Assembly: GCA_002691835.1 (NCBI GenBank)
Contig: NZJA01000003.1
Coordinates: 1-13,986 of the forward strand
DNA: 13,986 nucleotides
Direction: 5' to 3'
DNA from: Planctomycetota bacterium
Lineage (GTDB): Bacteria > Planctomycetota > UBA8108 > UBA1146
The position numbers and the translations under genes are program-made. The notes below the pieces were generated by a model that was not told where the DNA came from, did no database searches, and saw nothing but the letters and a program-made list of their open reading frames with translations. Below, one piece after another: positions 7,453-13,986 of this stretch. Each line of letters starts with the position of its first letter. Within the stretch, counting starts at the first letter, position 1.

Positions 7453-8166
7453 TTAGATGGCGCCGGTCAGCACGAGTTCTTCTGGTTGAGCATCCGACTT
7501 TTCACGAGATGAAAGGGGGTCGAGGCTGATCAGCAGTTTTGTTGCTGATCCGGTGGGTTGCGGTGGAATGGTCATCACCACATTGCCTGCCTGATCCGGC
7601 AGAAAGTGAACGCAGCCTTTAACCCCGTCTGGCGTCACAGCCCAGAGGCGGTAAAGCCTTCCTTCAGGAGCCTGCGGCAGTCGATTCAAGGTGAGGAGGT
7701 TGCTTGCCTGTCCAGGACGAATGAGAACCTCACCATGTGCGCTTTGCATCTTTCCTAGTGTCGTGGCATGCAGCTCCACCCTTTGATCACCAGGGTGAAG
7801 AGAGATGGGGGACGTTTCTCTTCTCACAGAAGCGATCTGCAGTTTGGATTGATAAAGCTCAACGCCAGTAATCGCGAGGATCAGAAGTAAGGCTCCAATC
7901 AACCAGTTCTGGGGGTTGGAGGTGCTTTTTTTAATCGACGAATTCAGAACTCTCTCTCTGACTGCATCAGAAAGTGGCGGTGCAGAATGATTCTCGATTC
8001 GGCTGTGGGTTGTTTGCAGGTTCTCAAGAAGAGTTTGCTCTTCTTGAGACAATGGTTCAGTCGCCAAAGCTGTTTGCTCTTCGGGACTGAGGTTGCCCAG
8101 CACCTTCCCGGCTAACAGTTCATCCCGTTTGCTGAATTCATCGTGGATTTGAGAACGCGAAGTCAT
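7453..8166 (-). CDS. RskA-type anti-sigma factor
   Basis: This 237-residue single-pass membrane protein probably holds the neighbouring ECF sigma factor inactive. Residues 1-85 are polar and cytoplasmic, and contain a helical segment rich in Glu/Leu (LSPEEQ, SQEEQTLLENL). One transmembrane helix spans about 88-104. The outer domain (about 110-237) has the anti-sigma-K (RskA) pattern: LYRLWAVTPDGVKG at 171-184, FLPDQAGN, a strand LLISLDP and a closing ELVLTG. The N-terminal region lacks the HxxxCxxC zinc site of ZAS-type anti-sigma factors. The protein has one cysteine (Cys185), so an internal disulfide switch is not possible. ATG at 8166 follows the sigma stop codon by 2 bases, with GAGGA inside the end of the sigma gene as ribosome-binding site, so translation is probably coupled. 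It is the last recognised gene of a four-gene group. No terminator hairpin is visible after it. Confidence 0.82.
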   Translation of the reverse strand: MTSRSQIHDEFSKRDELLAGKVLGNLSPEEQTALATEPLSQEEQTLLENLQTTHSRIENHSAPPLSDAVRERVLNSSIKKSTSNPQNWLIGALLLILAITGVELYQSKLQIASVRRETSPISLHPGDQRVELHATTLGKMQSAHGEVLIRPGQASNLLTLNRLPQAPEGRLYRLWAVTPDGVKGCVHFLPDQAGNVVMTIPPQPTGSATKLLISLDPLSSREKSDAQPEELVLTGAI

Positions 8167-8168
8167 TG

Positions 8169-8681
8169 TTAGTTTTCCTCTTGTGATGAAAGTGCATGAC
8201 GGAGTTTGAGCAATGCCCGACGACTGATCGTCTTGACCGTTCCCAGTGGCAGTTGTAGCGATGCTGCAATGTTGCTTTGACTGATGTCTTGCTGATAATT
8301 CAAGGCCAGGATCTGTTGTTCACGCGATGAGAGCTGAGCCAGGGCCCGTTCAAGTTGGAATCGGGAATCAACGGCCTGGAGATCAATTGGATCCTGCTGA
8401 CAGTGAGCTGGACGAAATCGTTCGAGAATTCGTCGGCGATTGCGATGTTTGTTAATTCTGTTGAGGCCCATCGATCGGGTCAGGAGCAAAAGGTACTGAC
8501 GGATTTCCCCACGATTCGAATCGAAGCCCCCACGTTGTAAGCGTACGAAAACATCGTGAGTGAGATCTTCAGCCTCCTGTCGCTGTGAGAGAAGGCTGAA
8601 GGCGAGCCGATGCACAGCAGCTGAATGTTCGTCGTAGAGGAGGGCTAGCTCCTCAGGACTGATGGCTTCATGAGAGCTCAC
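8169..8681 (-). CDS. ECF (group 4) RNA polymerase sigma factor
   Basis: This 170-residue protein contains only sigma regions 2 and 4, the ECF layout. Region 2 is at about 14-83 (LYDEHSAAVHRLAFSLL, then EAEDLTHDVFVRL, the usual core-binding helix). Region 4 is at about 109-164 (LAQLSSREQQILALNY, then a helix-turn-helix ending GTVKTISRRALLKLRHAL). Region 3 is absent. It should direct RNA polymerase to promoters released when the downstream membrane anti-sigma factor is inactivated. Its GTG start at 8681 overlaps the stop of the upstream CcdA-like gene by 4 bases (GTGA), and its stop lies 2 bases before the anti-sigma start. This places it inside a redox-protein operon. Only one cysteine (Cys94) is present. 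No ECF-type promoter could be recognised upstream of the operon by eye, so autoregulation is untested. Confidence 0.9.
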   Translation of the reverse strand: MSSHEAISPEELALLYDEHSAAVHRLAFSLLSQRQEAEDLTHDVFVRLQRGGFDSNRGEIRQYLLLLTRSMGLNRINKHRNRRRILERFRPAHCQQDPIDLQAVDSRFQLERALAQLSSREQQILALNYQQDISQSNIAASLQLPLGTVKTISRRALLKLRHALSSQEEN

Positions 8682-9526
8682 GTGTGACCCTGCAGCACCA
8701 GATCCTGGACCCCAGTCCAGAGGTAGATCCCACCAAATGTCAGCAGAACCATGGCACTAATTCCCGTGATCTGCTCCCCACGTTTGAGCAGGGCGCGGCG
8801 CAGACCACCGAGTTCAACACCTAATCCTGCTAGCAAGATCACCATGCTGTATCCAATGGAATACAAAACCATTGATAGAACTGCCAACGGTGGCGTGCTT
8901 GTGGCTGCAGCTGCACTGAGTACGGCGGCAAGCACCGGGCTTGCACAGGGAGATGTGACCAAAGCGAAGGTGAATCCAATCAAGAAAGGGCCTGCCACAA
9001 CCCTGTGGATCCATCTCGGCACTGCAATGCCTCCAACATTGAGGCGATGCCAGGGGAACCGGGGGCCCCAACCTTTCAACTGCAAAGCCATGGCAATCAC
9101 GATGACACCTGCAGTGACGAACAATCCACCTCGGTGATCAATGATCAGTGCTCCTGCCAATGAGGTGAACAAGCCAAGAATGCTGTAGGCCGTCACCACG
9201 CCAAAGCTGAACTGGATCACCTTGCCAGGGTTTGGGCGTTGCTGCTTTTGAGCCCCCAGATAAGAGAGCTGTACGGGAAGCAACGCAAGCACACAAGGAG
9301 ACACGCTGGCAATCAGTCCGCCTCCGAAGGCCAGTGCTGGCAACCCGAATACAGCCCAGGCATTTTGCCCAGTCCAACGTGTGAGCCAATCTGCATAGCT
9401 CTGACTGATTAACAGAACGGCTGACTCAAGCTGCGCTGCAGAAATGACAACAACCGCTGCGATCAAGGCGAGAACCAAGAACTGAGCGCGGCGTGATGTC
9501 CAGAGATGTCTAGTGGAAGTTGCCAT
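8678..9526 (-). CDS. CcdA/DsbD-type membrane thiol-disulfide transporter
   Basis: This 282-residue integral membrane protein has about seven hydrophobic segments. Two conserved motifs carry the family's cysteines: SPCVLALLPVQLSYL with Cys78 and SPCASPVLAAVLS with Cys194, each at the start of a membrane helix and in the symmetric positions of the CcdA/DsbD core. Such proteins pass electrons from cytoplasmic thioredoxin to a thioredoxin-like partner on the other side of the membrane. The N-terminus (residues 1-55) has an extra helix and a loop before the first conserved helix. The gene begins 6 bases after the thioredoxin-like gene, its likely partner, and overlaps the sigma-factor gene by 4 bases. 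In cyanobacteria CcdA usually serves cytochrome c maturation, but no ccs gene is here. The pairing with a sigma/anti-sigma set suggests a different or added role. The family is clear; the exact role is inferred. Confidence 0.87.
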   Translation of the reverse strand: MATSTRHLWTSRRAQFLVLALIAAVVVISAAQLESAVLLISQSYADWLTRWTGQNAWAVFGLPALAFGGGLIASVSPCVLALLPVQLSYLGAQKQQRPNPGKVIQFSFGVVTAYSILGLFTSLAGALIIDHRGGLFVTAGVIVIAMALQLKGWGPRFPWHRLNVGGIAVPRWIHRVVAGPFLIGFTFALVTSPCASPVLAAVLSAAAATSTPPLAVLSMVLYSIGYSMVILLAGLGVELGGLRRALLKRGEQITGISAMVLLTFGGIYLWTGVQDLVLQGHT

Positions 9527-9532
9527 GTCTCT

Positions 9533-10054
9533 TCAGCGACCAAGCATGAAGCGAGTTTTCTTGATGGCCTGGAGATAAGGATCAAGCTTGGTCTGCGCAC
9601 GAAACGTTTTAACTGCTTCGCCGGTTTCTGGATTGAAGATGCTGACCAGACTGGTTTGACTCCTATTGCGCATAAAGAATTGCCCTAAGCCGAGTTTCTC
9701 TGCTCGTGCAGCAGAAGTCTGAGCAGCGGTGGAATTAGAGACATCGAATCTCACCCAATGCACTGAGTTGCCTTCTTGTTGGCGTAGGGAGTTCATGACA
9801 GGCTTAATTTTCTGGCAAGCGCTGCACCAGGTTGCATAAACCTCAACCATCACCGGTTTTCCCTGGAGAGAGGTGGCGAGGGGACTTGCTGCTTTTGCTG
9901 GTTTTAAGAGCGAAAGTGCCACAGGTGTTTCTGGAAGTGGGGCCAGAGTTGCGGCGATAGGAACAAAGGCAGCTCCCAACAGTGTGATGGCCAGAGCACG
10001 TTGTTTCAAAGTGAGAGTTGAATCACTGCCTATCCATACCGGCGGAGCGCTCAA
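9533..10054 (-). CDS. Membrane-anchored thioredoxin-like protein (TxlA/HCF164-like)
   Basis: This 173-residue protein has an N-terminal hydrophobic helix (about residues 20-40) followed by a thioredoxin fold. The active site is WCSAC at 76-80, within VEVYATWCSACQKIKP. The fold ends with a typical strand (SLVSIFNPETGEAV), though the loop before it (FMRNRSQTS) lacks the cis-Pro that normally faces the active site in thioredoxins; Ser/Thr occupies the position by eye. It should sit on the lumen or periplasmic side and exchange electrons with the CcdA-like protein encoded 6 bases downstream, resembling TxlA of cyanobacteria and HCF164 of plants. TTG at 10054 is the first start after an in-frame TGA at 10061-10063; no ribosome-binding site is evident, so a start slightly downstream is possible. 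It is the first gene of the redox/sigma group; the 84 bases before it separate it from znuB. Confidence 0.82.
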   Translation of the reverse strand: MSAPPVWIGSDSTLTLKQRALAITLLGAAFVPIAATLAPLPETPVALSLLKPAKAASPLATSLQGKPVMVEVYATWCSACQKIKPVMNSLRQQEGNSVHWVRFDVSNSTAAQTSAARAEKLGLGQFFMRNRSQTSLVSIFNPETGEAVKTFRAQTKLDPYLQAIKKTRFMLGR

Positions 10055-10138
10055 TCGGATTCAAAACAGAGCAGAGTTGATCCAACCAGATCTGGGAGCC
10101 CCCTTCAAAGCAATTAAAAACCAAATAACGAACAAACC

Positions 10139-10975
10139 TCAAATGGGTTCAAGCTTGGAACGTGTTCGGCTATTAAGTAACATCGCAAGCAAAAACCCTA
10201 GAAACTGAACCATCACGACTGAAGGCCCTGAAGGAAGATTTGACAAGCCTGAAAACAAAAGTCCTAGCAATGCGCACCCACCACCAATGACAGATGAGAT
10301 GATCACATAAATAGGAAAACTTCGACTAAGCAATCGACCTGCACAAGCAGGAATCACAACAAAAGCTGAAATCAACAAAACGCCTACGGCTTTTATTGAT
10401 ATTGCAACAACAACAGCCAAAAGAATGATAAATGCCAAACCATGCCAACGCGTCCGAACTCCCATCGCACCCGCTAAGTCTTGATTGAGAGTAAGCAACA
10501 CCTGAGCCCGCATACTTAGGCCAAGATAGATAACACTTGCAACCAGAAAACCGGCAATAACAATAACATCAAGCCGACTTATTCCGAGGATATCCCCGAA
10601 CAAAAGCTGTTGAATTCCTCCTCGATAGGTTTCTACACGGCTAAGCATCAAGATTGCTATTGCAAGTGAACTTGAATAAACAATGTTGAGCAGCGCATCC
10701 GTGGGAAGAGCGCTGCGCTCAACCAACTGACTAACAAGCAGTGCGAACAGAACAGCAAAAGGAATCAAAACAAGGGTGGGATTCACCCCGAGCAAAATGC
10801 CTAAGGTGATTCCTAACAGGGATGAATGGCCTAAAGCATCGCTGAAAAAAGACAGCTGCCTCAGAACAGCAAAGCTGCCAAGTACACCGCCAAGGGCTCC
10901 GGTGAGCATGCCGCCAAGTAAGGCGCGTTGCATGAACGGCTCAGACAGGAGGCTTAAAAAATCTGCTTCAGCCAT
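10139..10975 (-). CDS. znuB: Zinc ABC transporter permease ZnuB
   Basis: This 278-residue integral membrane protein of the ABC-3 (metal ion) permease family has about eight hydrophobic segments. Family hallmarks are FSDALGHSSLLGI near residues 43-56, LLFGDILGIS near 125, AGAMGVRTR near 168, and LLISAFVVIPACAGRLLS near 200. It forms the membrane channel for the metal delivered by ZnuA and powered by ZnuC. ATG at 10975 overlaps the end of znuC by 8 bases, which implies translational coupling. It is last in the porin-znuA-znuC-znuB order. The gene looks more AT-rich than znuA and znuC. The 84 bases after its stop contain no convincing hairpin with a T-run. Manganese cannot be excluded from the permease alone; ZnuA's His-rich loop favours zinc. 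Confidence 0.9.
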   Translation of the reverse strand: MAEADFLSLLSEPFMQRALLGGMLTGALGGVLGSFAVLRQLSFFSDALGHSSLLGITLGILLGVNPTLVLIPFAVLFALLVSQLVERSALPTDALLNIVYSSSLAIAILMLSRVETYRGGIQQLLFGDILGISRLDVIVIAGFLVASVIYLGLSMRAQVLLTLNQDLAGAMGVRTRWHGLAFIILLAVVVAISIKAVGVLLISAFVVIPACAGRLLSRSFPIYVIISSVIGGGCALLGLLFSGLSNLPSGPSVVMVQFLGFLLAMLLNSRTRSKLEPI

Positions 10976-11744
10976 GGGGCTGATGGCGCTGAGAGACCAT
11001 GTTCAGTCCATAAAGCTCACCCACACGCTCCTCACTGAGGGTTGCCTCAGGACTACCACTGCAGCGCAGACTTCGGTTTAAGCACAGCACCTGATCGCTG
11101 CTTCGGCGGACCATCTCAAGATCGTGAGACACCTGCAAAACAGTCCAGCCTTCCTGACGACGTAGTTCCAGGAGTTGCTGTTGAAACTGCTCAATGGAAT
11201 GAACATCTAAACCTGCTTGCGCTTCATCAAGCACCAGCAATCGACGAGGACGAACCAGGCAAAAAGCCAGCAACACCCGCTTCAACTGACCACCTGAAAG
11301 TTCAGTCAACAGGCGATGACGTAGATCACAGGTTTGAGTTCGCTCTAGGGCCGTCAACACGGCATCCTTTCTCTGCTTCCCTGATCTCCAGGGCAGGCGT
11401 GGCCCCGGCAAATCAAATCCGAACCCAACAAACTCAGAAACGGTGAGAGGCAATAAACCTTGAACCACAAGGTTTTGGGGTACGTAGGCGATCTGCGCAC
11501 GCACAGAACGCGGTAAACAACCATGCGCATCAAGGGGTTGACCCAACAACTCAACTCGACCAGATGCGTGAGGAAGCAGCCCTAACAAAGCAGAGACAAG
11601 AGTGCTCTTTCCTGCTCCATTAGGACCAACGAGGGCCGTGTCACTTTCTGCGGGAAGGGCGAAGGAAACGCCTTCTACTGCCAAACGTCCACGACGTTCG
11701 ACACTGAGATCATGAACCGTTAGGACTGCTTCTTTCACGCTCAT
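10968..11744 (-). CDS. znuC: Zinc ABC transporter ATP-binding protein ZnuC
   Basis: This 258-residue ABC ATPase supplies energy to the zinc importer at the cytoplasmic face. Walker A is GPNGAGKST at residues 40-48, the Q-loop is near 90 (YVPQN), the signature LSGGQ is at 149-153, Walker B is LLVLDEA at about 169-175, the D-loop is AGLD and the switch histidine is His207 (VSHDLE). Walker B is followed by Ala rather than the more usual Pro, which does not affect the catalytic Glu. ATG at 11744 is preferred and lies 2 bases after the znuA stop; a GTG at 11747 would overlap that stop by one base. Its 3' end overlaps znuB by 8 bases. The tight packing makes a three-gene importer unit certain. Confidence 0.91.
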   Translation of the reverse strand: MSVKEAVLTVHDLSVERRGRLAVEGVSFALPAESDTALVGPNGAGKSTLVSALLGLLPHASGRVELLGQPLDAHGCLPRSVRAQIAYVPQNLVVQGLLPLTVSEFVGFGFDLPGPRLPWRSGKQRKDAVLTALERTQTCDLRHRLLTELSGGQLKRVLLAFCLVRPRRLLVLDEAQAGLDVHSIEQFQQQLLELRRQEGWTVLQVSHDLEMVRRSSDQVLCLNRSLRCSGSPEATLSEERVGELYGLNMVSQRHQPHG

Positions 11745-11746
11745 CA

Positions 11747-12718
11747 CTAGCCGCCGAAGGCCTTGATGAGGGAGGCCACGTTGCTCTTCATCACTTTAAA
11801 GTAAGTGTCGGGTTGTTTCGACGCTTCTTCCGAACCAGTCTCCAATGGGTCAAAGGTCACGACGTTGACACCAAGATCCTCTGCTACGGCGTTAAAAGAG
11901 CGATCACCTTCCTGGGGTTCACTTAGCAGAGCCTTGAGTTGGGTCTGCTCCACTCTGTTGGACACGCGTTGGAGATCCGCGGGAGTGGGGTTCATCTCGG
12001 GAACGTCAACGACAAACTCAGCTTTGAGGTCATAACGCTCTGCGAAATAGGGTGCGAAGTCATGGAAGGCGATGAAGGTCTTACCACTGAAAGGCTTGAG
12101 CTGAGTGGCAAAGGTTGTATTCAACTCCTTCAGCTGATCGCTGTATGCAGACGCCCGTTGGGTATAGCCGTCAGCACAATCTGGATCAGCCTTGACCAAA
12201 CCGTCACGGATGTTTTCGACCTGTTGGACAGCGCGGAGTGGATCCAACCAAATGTGGGGATTAACCTCACCATGATCGTGATCATGGTCATGGTCGTGGT
12301 CACCACCCTCGTCCTCATCCGACTCAATCACAGCAACACCGCGACTGGTGTCAATCACCTGAAGCGAGTCGTTTTCGGCTGAATCGGTCAGCTTGTCGAG
12401 GAAATATTCCATACCCAAACCATTCTTAACCAAGACTGAAGCCTTACTCAGGGCAGCAATGTCAGAAGGAGTGGCCTGAAAATCGTGGGGGCCAAGGTTG
12501 GGTGGAATCAGGGCCGTGACAGTCGCACACTCACCGGCGACCGCTTCCGTAAACAGAGTGATTGGCAAAAACGTTGTAACAACGTTTAGCTTTGATTGAT
12601 CGCTCTTAGGATCTGTTTTTTGTGCAGTGCCACAGGAGACAAGAGCCGCCATAAGCAGCAGAGTTCCTGAAACAGACCAGAGAGATTTAGGACGAAGGCT
12701 TGAGGGTAACAAAGACAT
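11747..12718 (-). CDS. znuA: Zinc-binding lipoprotein ZnuA (periplasmic, cluster A-I)
   Basis: This 323-residue substrate-binding protein captures Zn2+ in the periplasm for ZnuBC. A lipoprotein signal ends at lipobox LVSC with Cys29, so it is probably membrane-anchored. Expected metal ligands are His78 (GPHDF), His155 (NPHIW), His219 (AFHDF) and Asp290 (TFDPL), all in the family's usual contexts. Between the first two lies an acidic His-rich loop at about 134-149 with five alternating His-Asp pairs (HDHDHDHDH), a mark of zinc rather than manganese binders. It lies 37 bases after the porin stop codon on the same strand, so porin transcripts may read through. I saw no Zur-type palindrome or terminator in those 37 bases; a regulatory site could lie upstream of the porin, outside the window. 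Confidence 0.93.
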   Translation of the reverse strand: MSLLPSSLRPKSLWSVSGTLLLMAALVSCGTAQKTDPKSDQSKLNVVTTFLPITLFTEAVAGECATVTALIPPNLGPHDFQATPSDIAALSKASVLVKNGLGMEYFLDKLTDSAENDSLQVIDTSRGVAVIESDEDEGGDHDHDHDHDHGEVNPHIWLDPLRAVQQVENIRDGLVKADPDCADGYTQRASAYSDQLKELNTTFATQLKPFSGKTFIAFHDFAPYFAERYDLKAEFVVDVPEMNPTPADLQRVSNRVEQTQLKALLSEPQEGDRSFNAVAEDLGVNVVTFDPLETGSEEASKQPDTYFKVMKSNVASLIKAFGG

Positions 12719-12755
12719 GAGAGGACATTAAACAAGAAAGAACGAAGGACGTAGT

Positions 12756-13986
12756 TTAAAAGTTAAAGGTTGTTTTCACCAATCCACCAAGCTGACTCAA
12801 AGTATCATCGCCACCATTTAGATCAGTATTCTGACCTTCAGGACGACTCAAATAGAACAATGCGGGTGTAACACTAATGTTGTCGGTAACCTGGAATTGA
12901 TACCACCATTCCCAGACGTAATTACCATCTGCAGGAACTTCATCACCCTTCAAATCTGTTGCGAAAACAGGCTGTCCGACAGCCATACCTGCATTGTTAC
13001 CCTTCAAGAAAACGTCACTCCATTCCAGGCCAAGATTCCATGACTGACTTGCCCTGACATCTCCATCATTCTTAGCGTAGAGAGAGTTGTAACCATAACC
13101 TGCAGAGATCGATGGTATCCAACCACTGTCTTGTGGCTGCCAAGAACCACCAATGCCCCAAGCATTCATAAAGGCTTTACTGCCAGAGAAGTAATTATCG
13201 GCAGCAAAGGTAGTGCCGAATCCACCGACCAATTCAGATGGGCTTTGAACGCCCGACCAAATAGCGGCGATATTCCAGTTTTCTGATTCAAACGCAAGTT
13301 GTACAGTTCCTGAAGCTTCAGAAAATTCTGTTCCTATGCCACCAGCATTAGGGTCTGAATTAGAGCCTTGTGCAGCAACATAATTCGCAGAGACACTGAA
13401 ACCGTTGTCAGTAGCCCAACTAACACCAGCTCCTGCACCCAGGTTTTTGTTGTAAGCAGCTGGTGCACCATTCAGCGTGGTTACATCCAAAATTGGGTCA
13501 CTTGGATATGCACTAGGCCAAACGGCAAGCATGTCTTCCTGACCAACACGAGCACCTAGCGTGAAAGTCAGTGAGTTACCGACAGGGAACTGATAAAAGA
13601 GTTTGTCAATACCTACAGAATTAGCACCAGAATCCTCCTGAAATGCTGTTTCTAACGTTGACAAGCCGTTTGGATTGCCACCGAATACAGAGTTATCACC
13701 AAAATTGCCTGACCTCAAGACTGTCAACAGCAAATCCTTGCCAGTGAAACTGGTTTCAAGGCTTAACTGAAGGTCATAGTTAAAGGTAGTGGCACCAAAA
13801 TCTCTATTTGCTGGATCGGCTTTTGATTTGGTTCCGGAAAAATTATTTGCACCAACAACAAACGTTGCCAATCCAGAAAGCTTGGTGGTGGTGGAGAACT
13901 GAGTGGCTTCCAGTTCGCCTACGCGAGCTTCCAAACCGTCAACACGGCCCTTGAGGATGGCGAGTTCCTTTTCGAACTCTTTCATC
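12756..13986 (-). CDS. Outer-membrane porin, picocyanobacterial OprB-like (5' end missing)
   Basis: The C-terminal 409 residues of a porin are visible and the gene continues past the window edge. The visible part begins inside a heptad-like coiled coil (KEFEKELAILKGRVDGLEA) and runs through ELEATQFSTTTKLSG into a Gly/Ser/Asn-rich beta-barrel with alternating hydrophobic residues. It ends in Phe (TTFNF), the usual last residue of barrels inserted by Bam. In cyanobacterial porins the coiled coil follows an N-terminal signal peptide and SLH domain, which would be encoded beyond base 13986; the ATG at 13983-13985 is therefore probably an internal Met, not the start. The protein should let small solutes through the outer membrane. 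It precedes znuA by only 37 bases, which suggests a link with zinc uptake, though porins of this family also respond to phosphate or iron status. Confidence 0.88.
   Translation of the reverse strand, partial: MKEFEKELAILKGRVDGLEARVGELEATQFSTTTKLSGLATFVVGANNFSGTKSKADPANRDFGATTFNYDLQLSLETSFTGKDLLLTVLRSGNFGDNSVFGGNPNGLSTLETAFQEDSGANSVGIDKLFYQFPVGNSLTFTLGARVGQEDMLAVWPSAYPSDPILDVTTLNGAPAAYNKNLGAGAGVSWATDNGFSVSANYVAAQGSNSDPNAGGIGTEFSEASGTVQLAFESENWNIAAIWSGVQSPSELVGGFGTTFAADNYFSGSKAFMNAWGIGGSWQPQDSGWIPSISAGYGYNSLYAKNDGDVRASQSWNLGLEWSDVFLKGNNAGMAVGQPVFATDLKGDEVPADGNYVWEWWYQFQVTDNISVTPALFYLSRPEGQNTDLNGGDDTLSQLGGLVKTTFNF

Noticed and set aside
8751..9137. Plus-strand open frame of 128 codons opposite the CcdA-like gene
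   Set aside because: Shadow of a clear membrane protein gene with conserved SPC motifs on the other strand.
10095..10110. GGGAGCCCCC near-palindrome between znuB and the thioredoxin-like gene as a terminator
   Set aside because: The possible stem leaves a loop of about two bases and no T-run follows, so it does not fit an intrinsic terminator.
12271..12300. Repeated GATCATGGTCATGG-like DNA as a regulatory or tandem repeat
   Set aside because: On the minus strand it encodes the alternating His-Asp loop of ZnuA, which explains the repeat fully.
11939..12382. Long plus-strand open frame (147 codons) antisense to znuA
   Set aside because: It is a mirror of the well-supported znuA frame; no family resemblance or ribosome-binding site.
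1..13986. tRNA, rRNA, CRISPR array, insertion sequence or phage attachment site
   Set aside because: No regularly spaced repeats, transposase-like frames, terminal inverted repeats or cloverleaf-like segments were seen on reading both strands.

Overview
The window looks like chromosome from a marine picocyanobacterium, most likely Synechococcus. The evidence is a partial outer-membrane porin of the picocyanobacterial type (coiled coil followed by an OprB-like barrel), a CURT1/CAAD-family thylakoid membrane protein, a CcdA/TxlA-type thiol-disulfide pair, and mixed ATG/GTG/TTG starts with few clear Shine-Dalgarno sites. This assignment comes from family recognition, not from a database search.

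Left part (1-4650), visibly more AT-rich and loosely packed, plus strand: a possible C-terminal tail of an unidentified gene (1-159), a 733-residue MscS-family channel (211-2412), a 620-base gap that holds a decayed, minus-strand alpha/beta-hydrolase gene, a stand-alone ABC ATPase (3033-3818), and a CURT1/CAAD-like membrane protein (about 4106-4633).

Middle part (4651-7456), minus strand, more GC-rich: a 2H-phosphoesterase (cyclic phosphodiesterase-like) protein and a 568-residue thiamine-diphosphate-dependent 2-keto acid decarboxylase of the pyruvate/indolepyruvate decarboxylase family. A 346-base gap upstream of the decarboxylase has coding-like composition on both strands and is unresolved.

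Right part (7453-13986), all minus strand, in two tightly packed transcription groups. In transcription order the first is a porin (5' end outside the window), znuA, znuC and znuB: outer-membrane entry, periplasmic zinc capture and inner-membrane import. The second is a membrane-anchored thioredoxin-like protein, a CcdA-type membrane thiol-disulfide transporter, an ECF sigma factor and its RskA-type anti-sigma factor, with gaps of 6 bases, a 4-base overlap and 2 bases. This last cluster is the most interesting candidate system: an extracytoplasmic redox module co-transcribed with its own sigma/anti-sigma switch.

The two most notable non-obvious observations are the hydrolase pseudogene in the 2457-3062 gap, which no intact reading frame reveals, and the redox/sigma operon. 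I saw no tRNA, rRNA, CRISPR array or insertion sequence.
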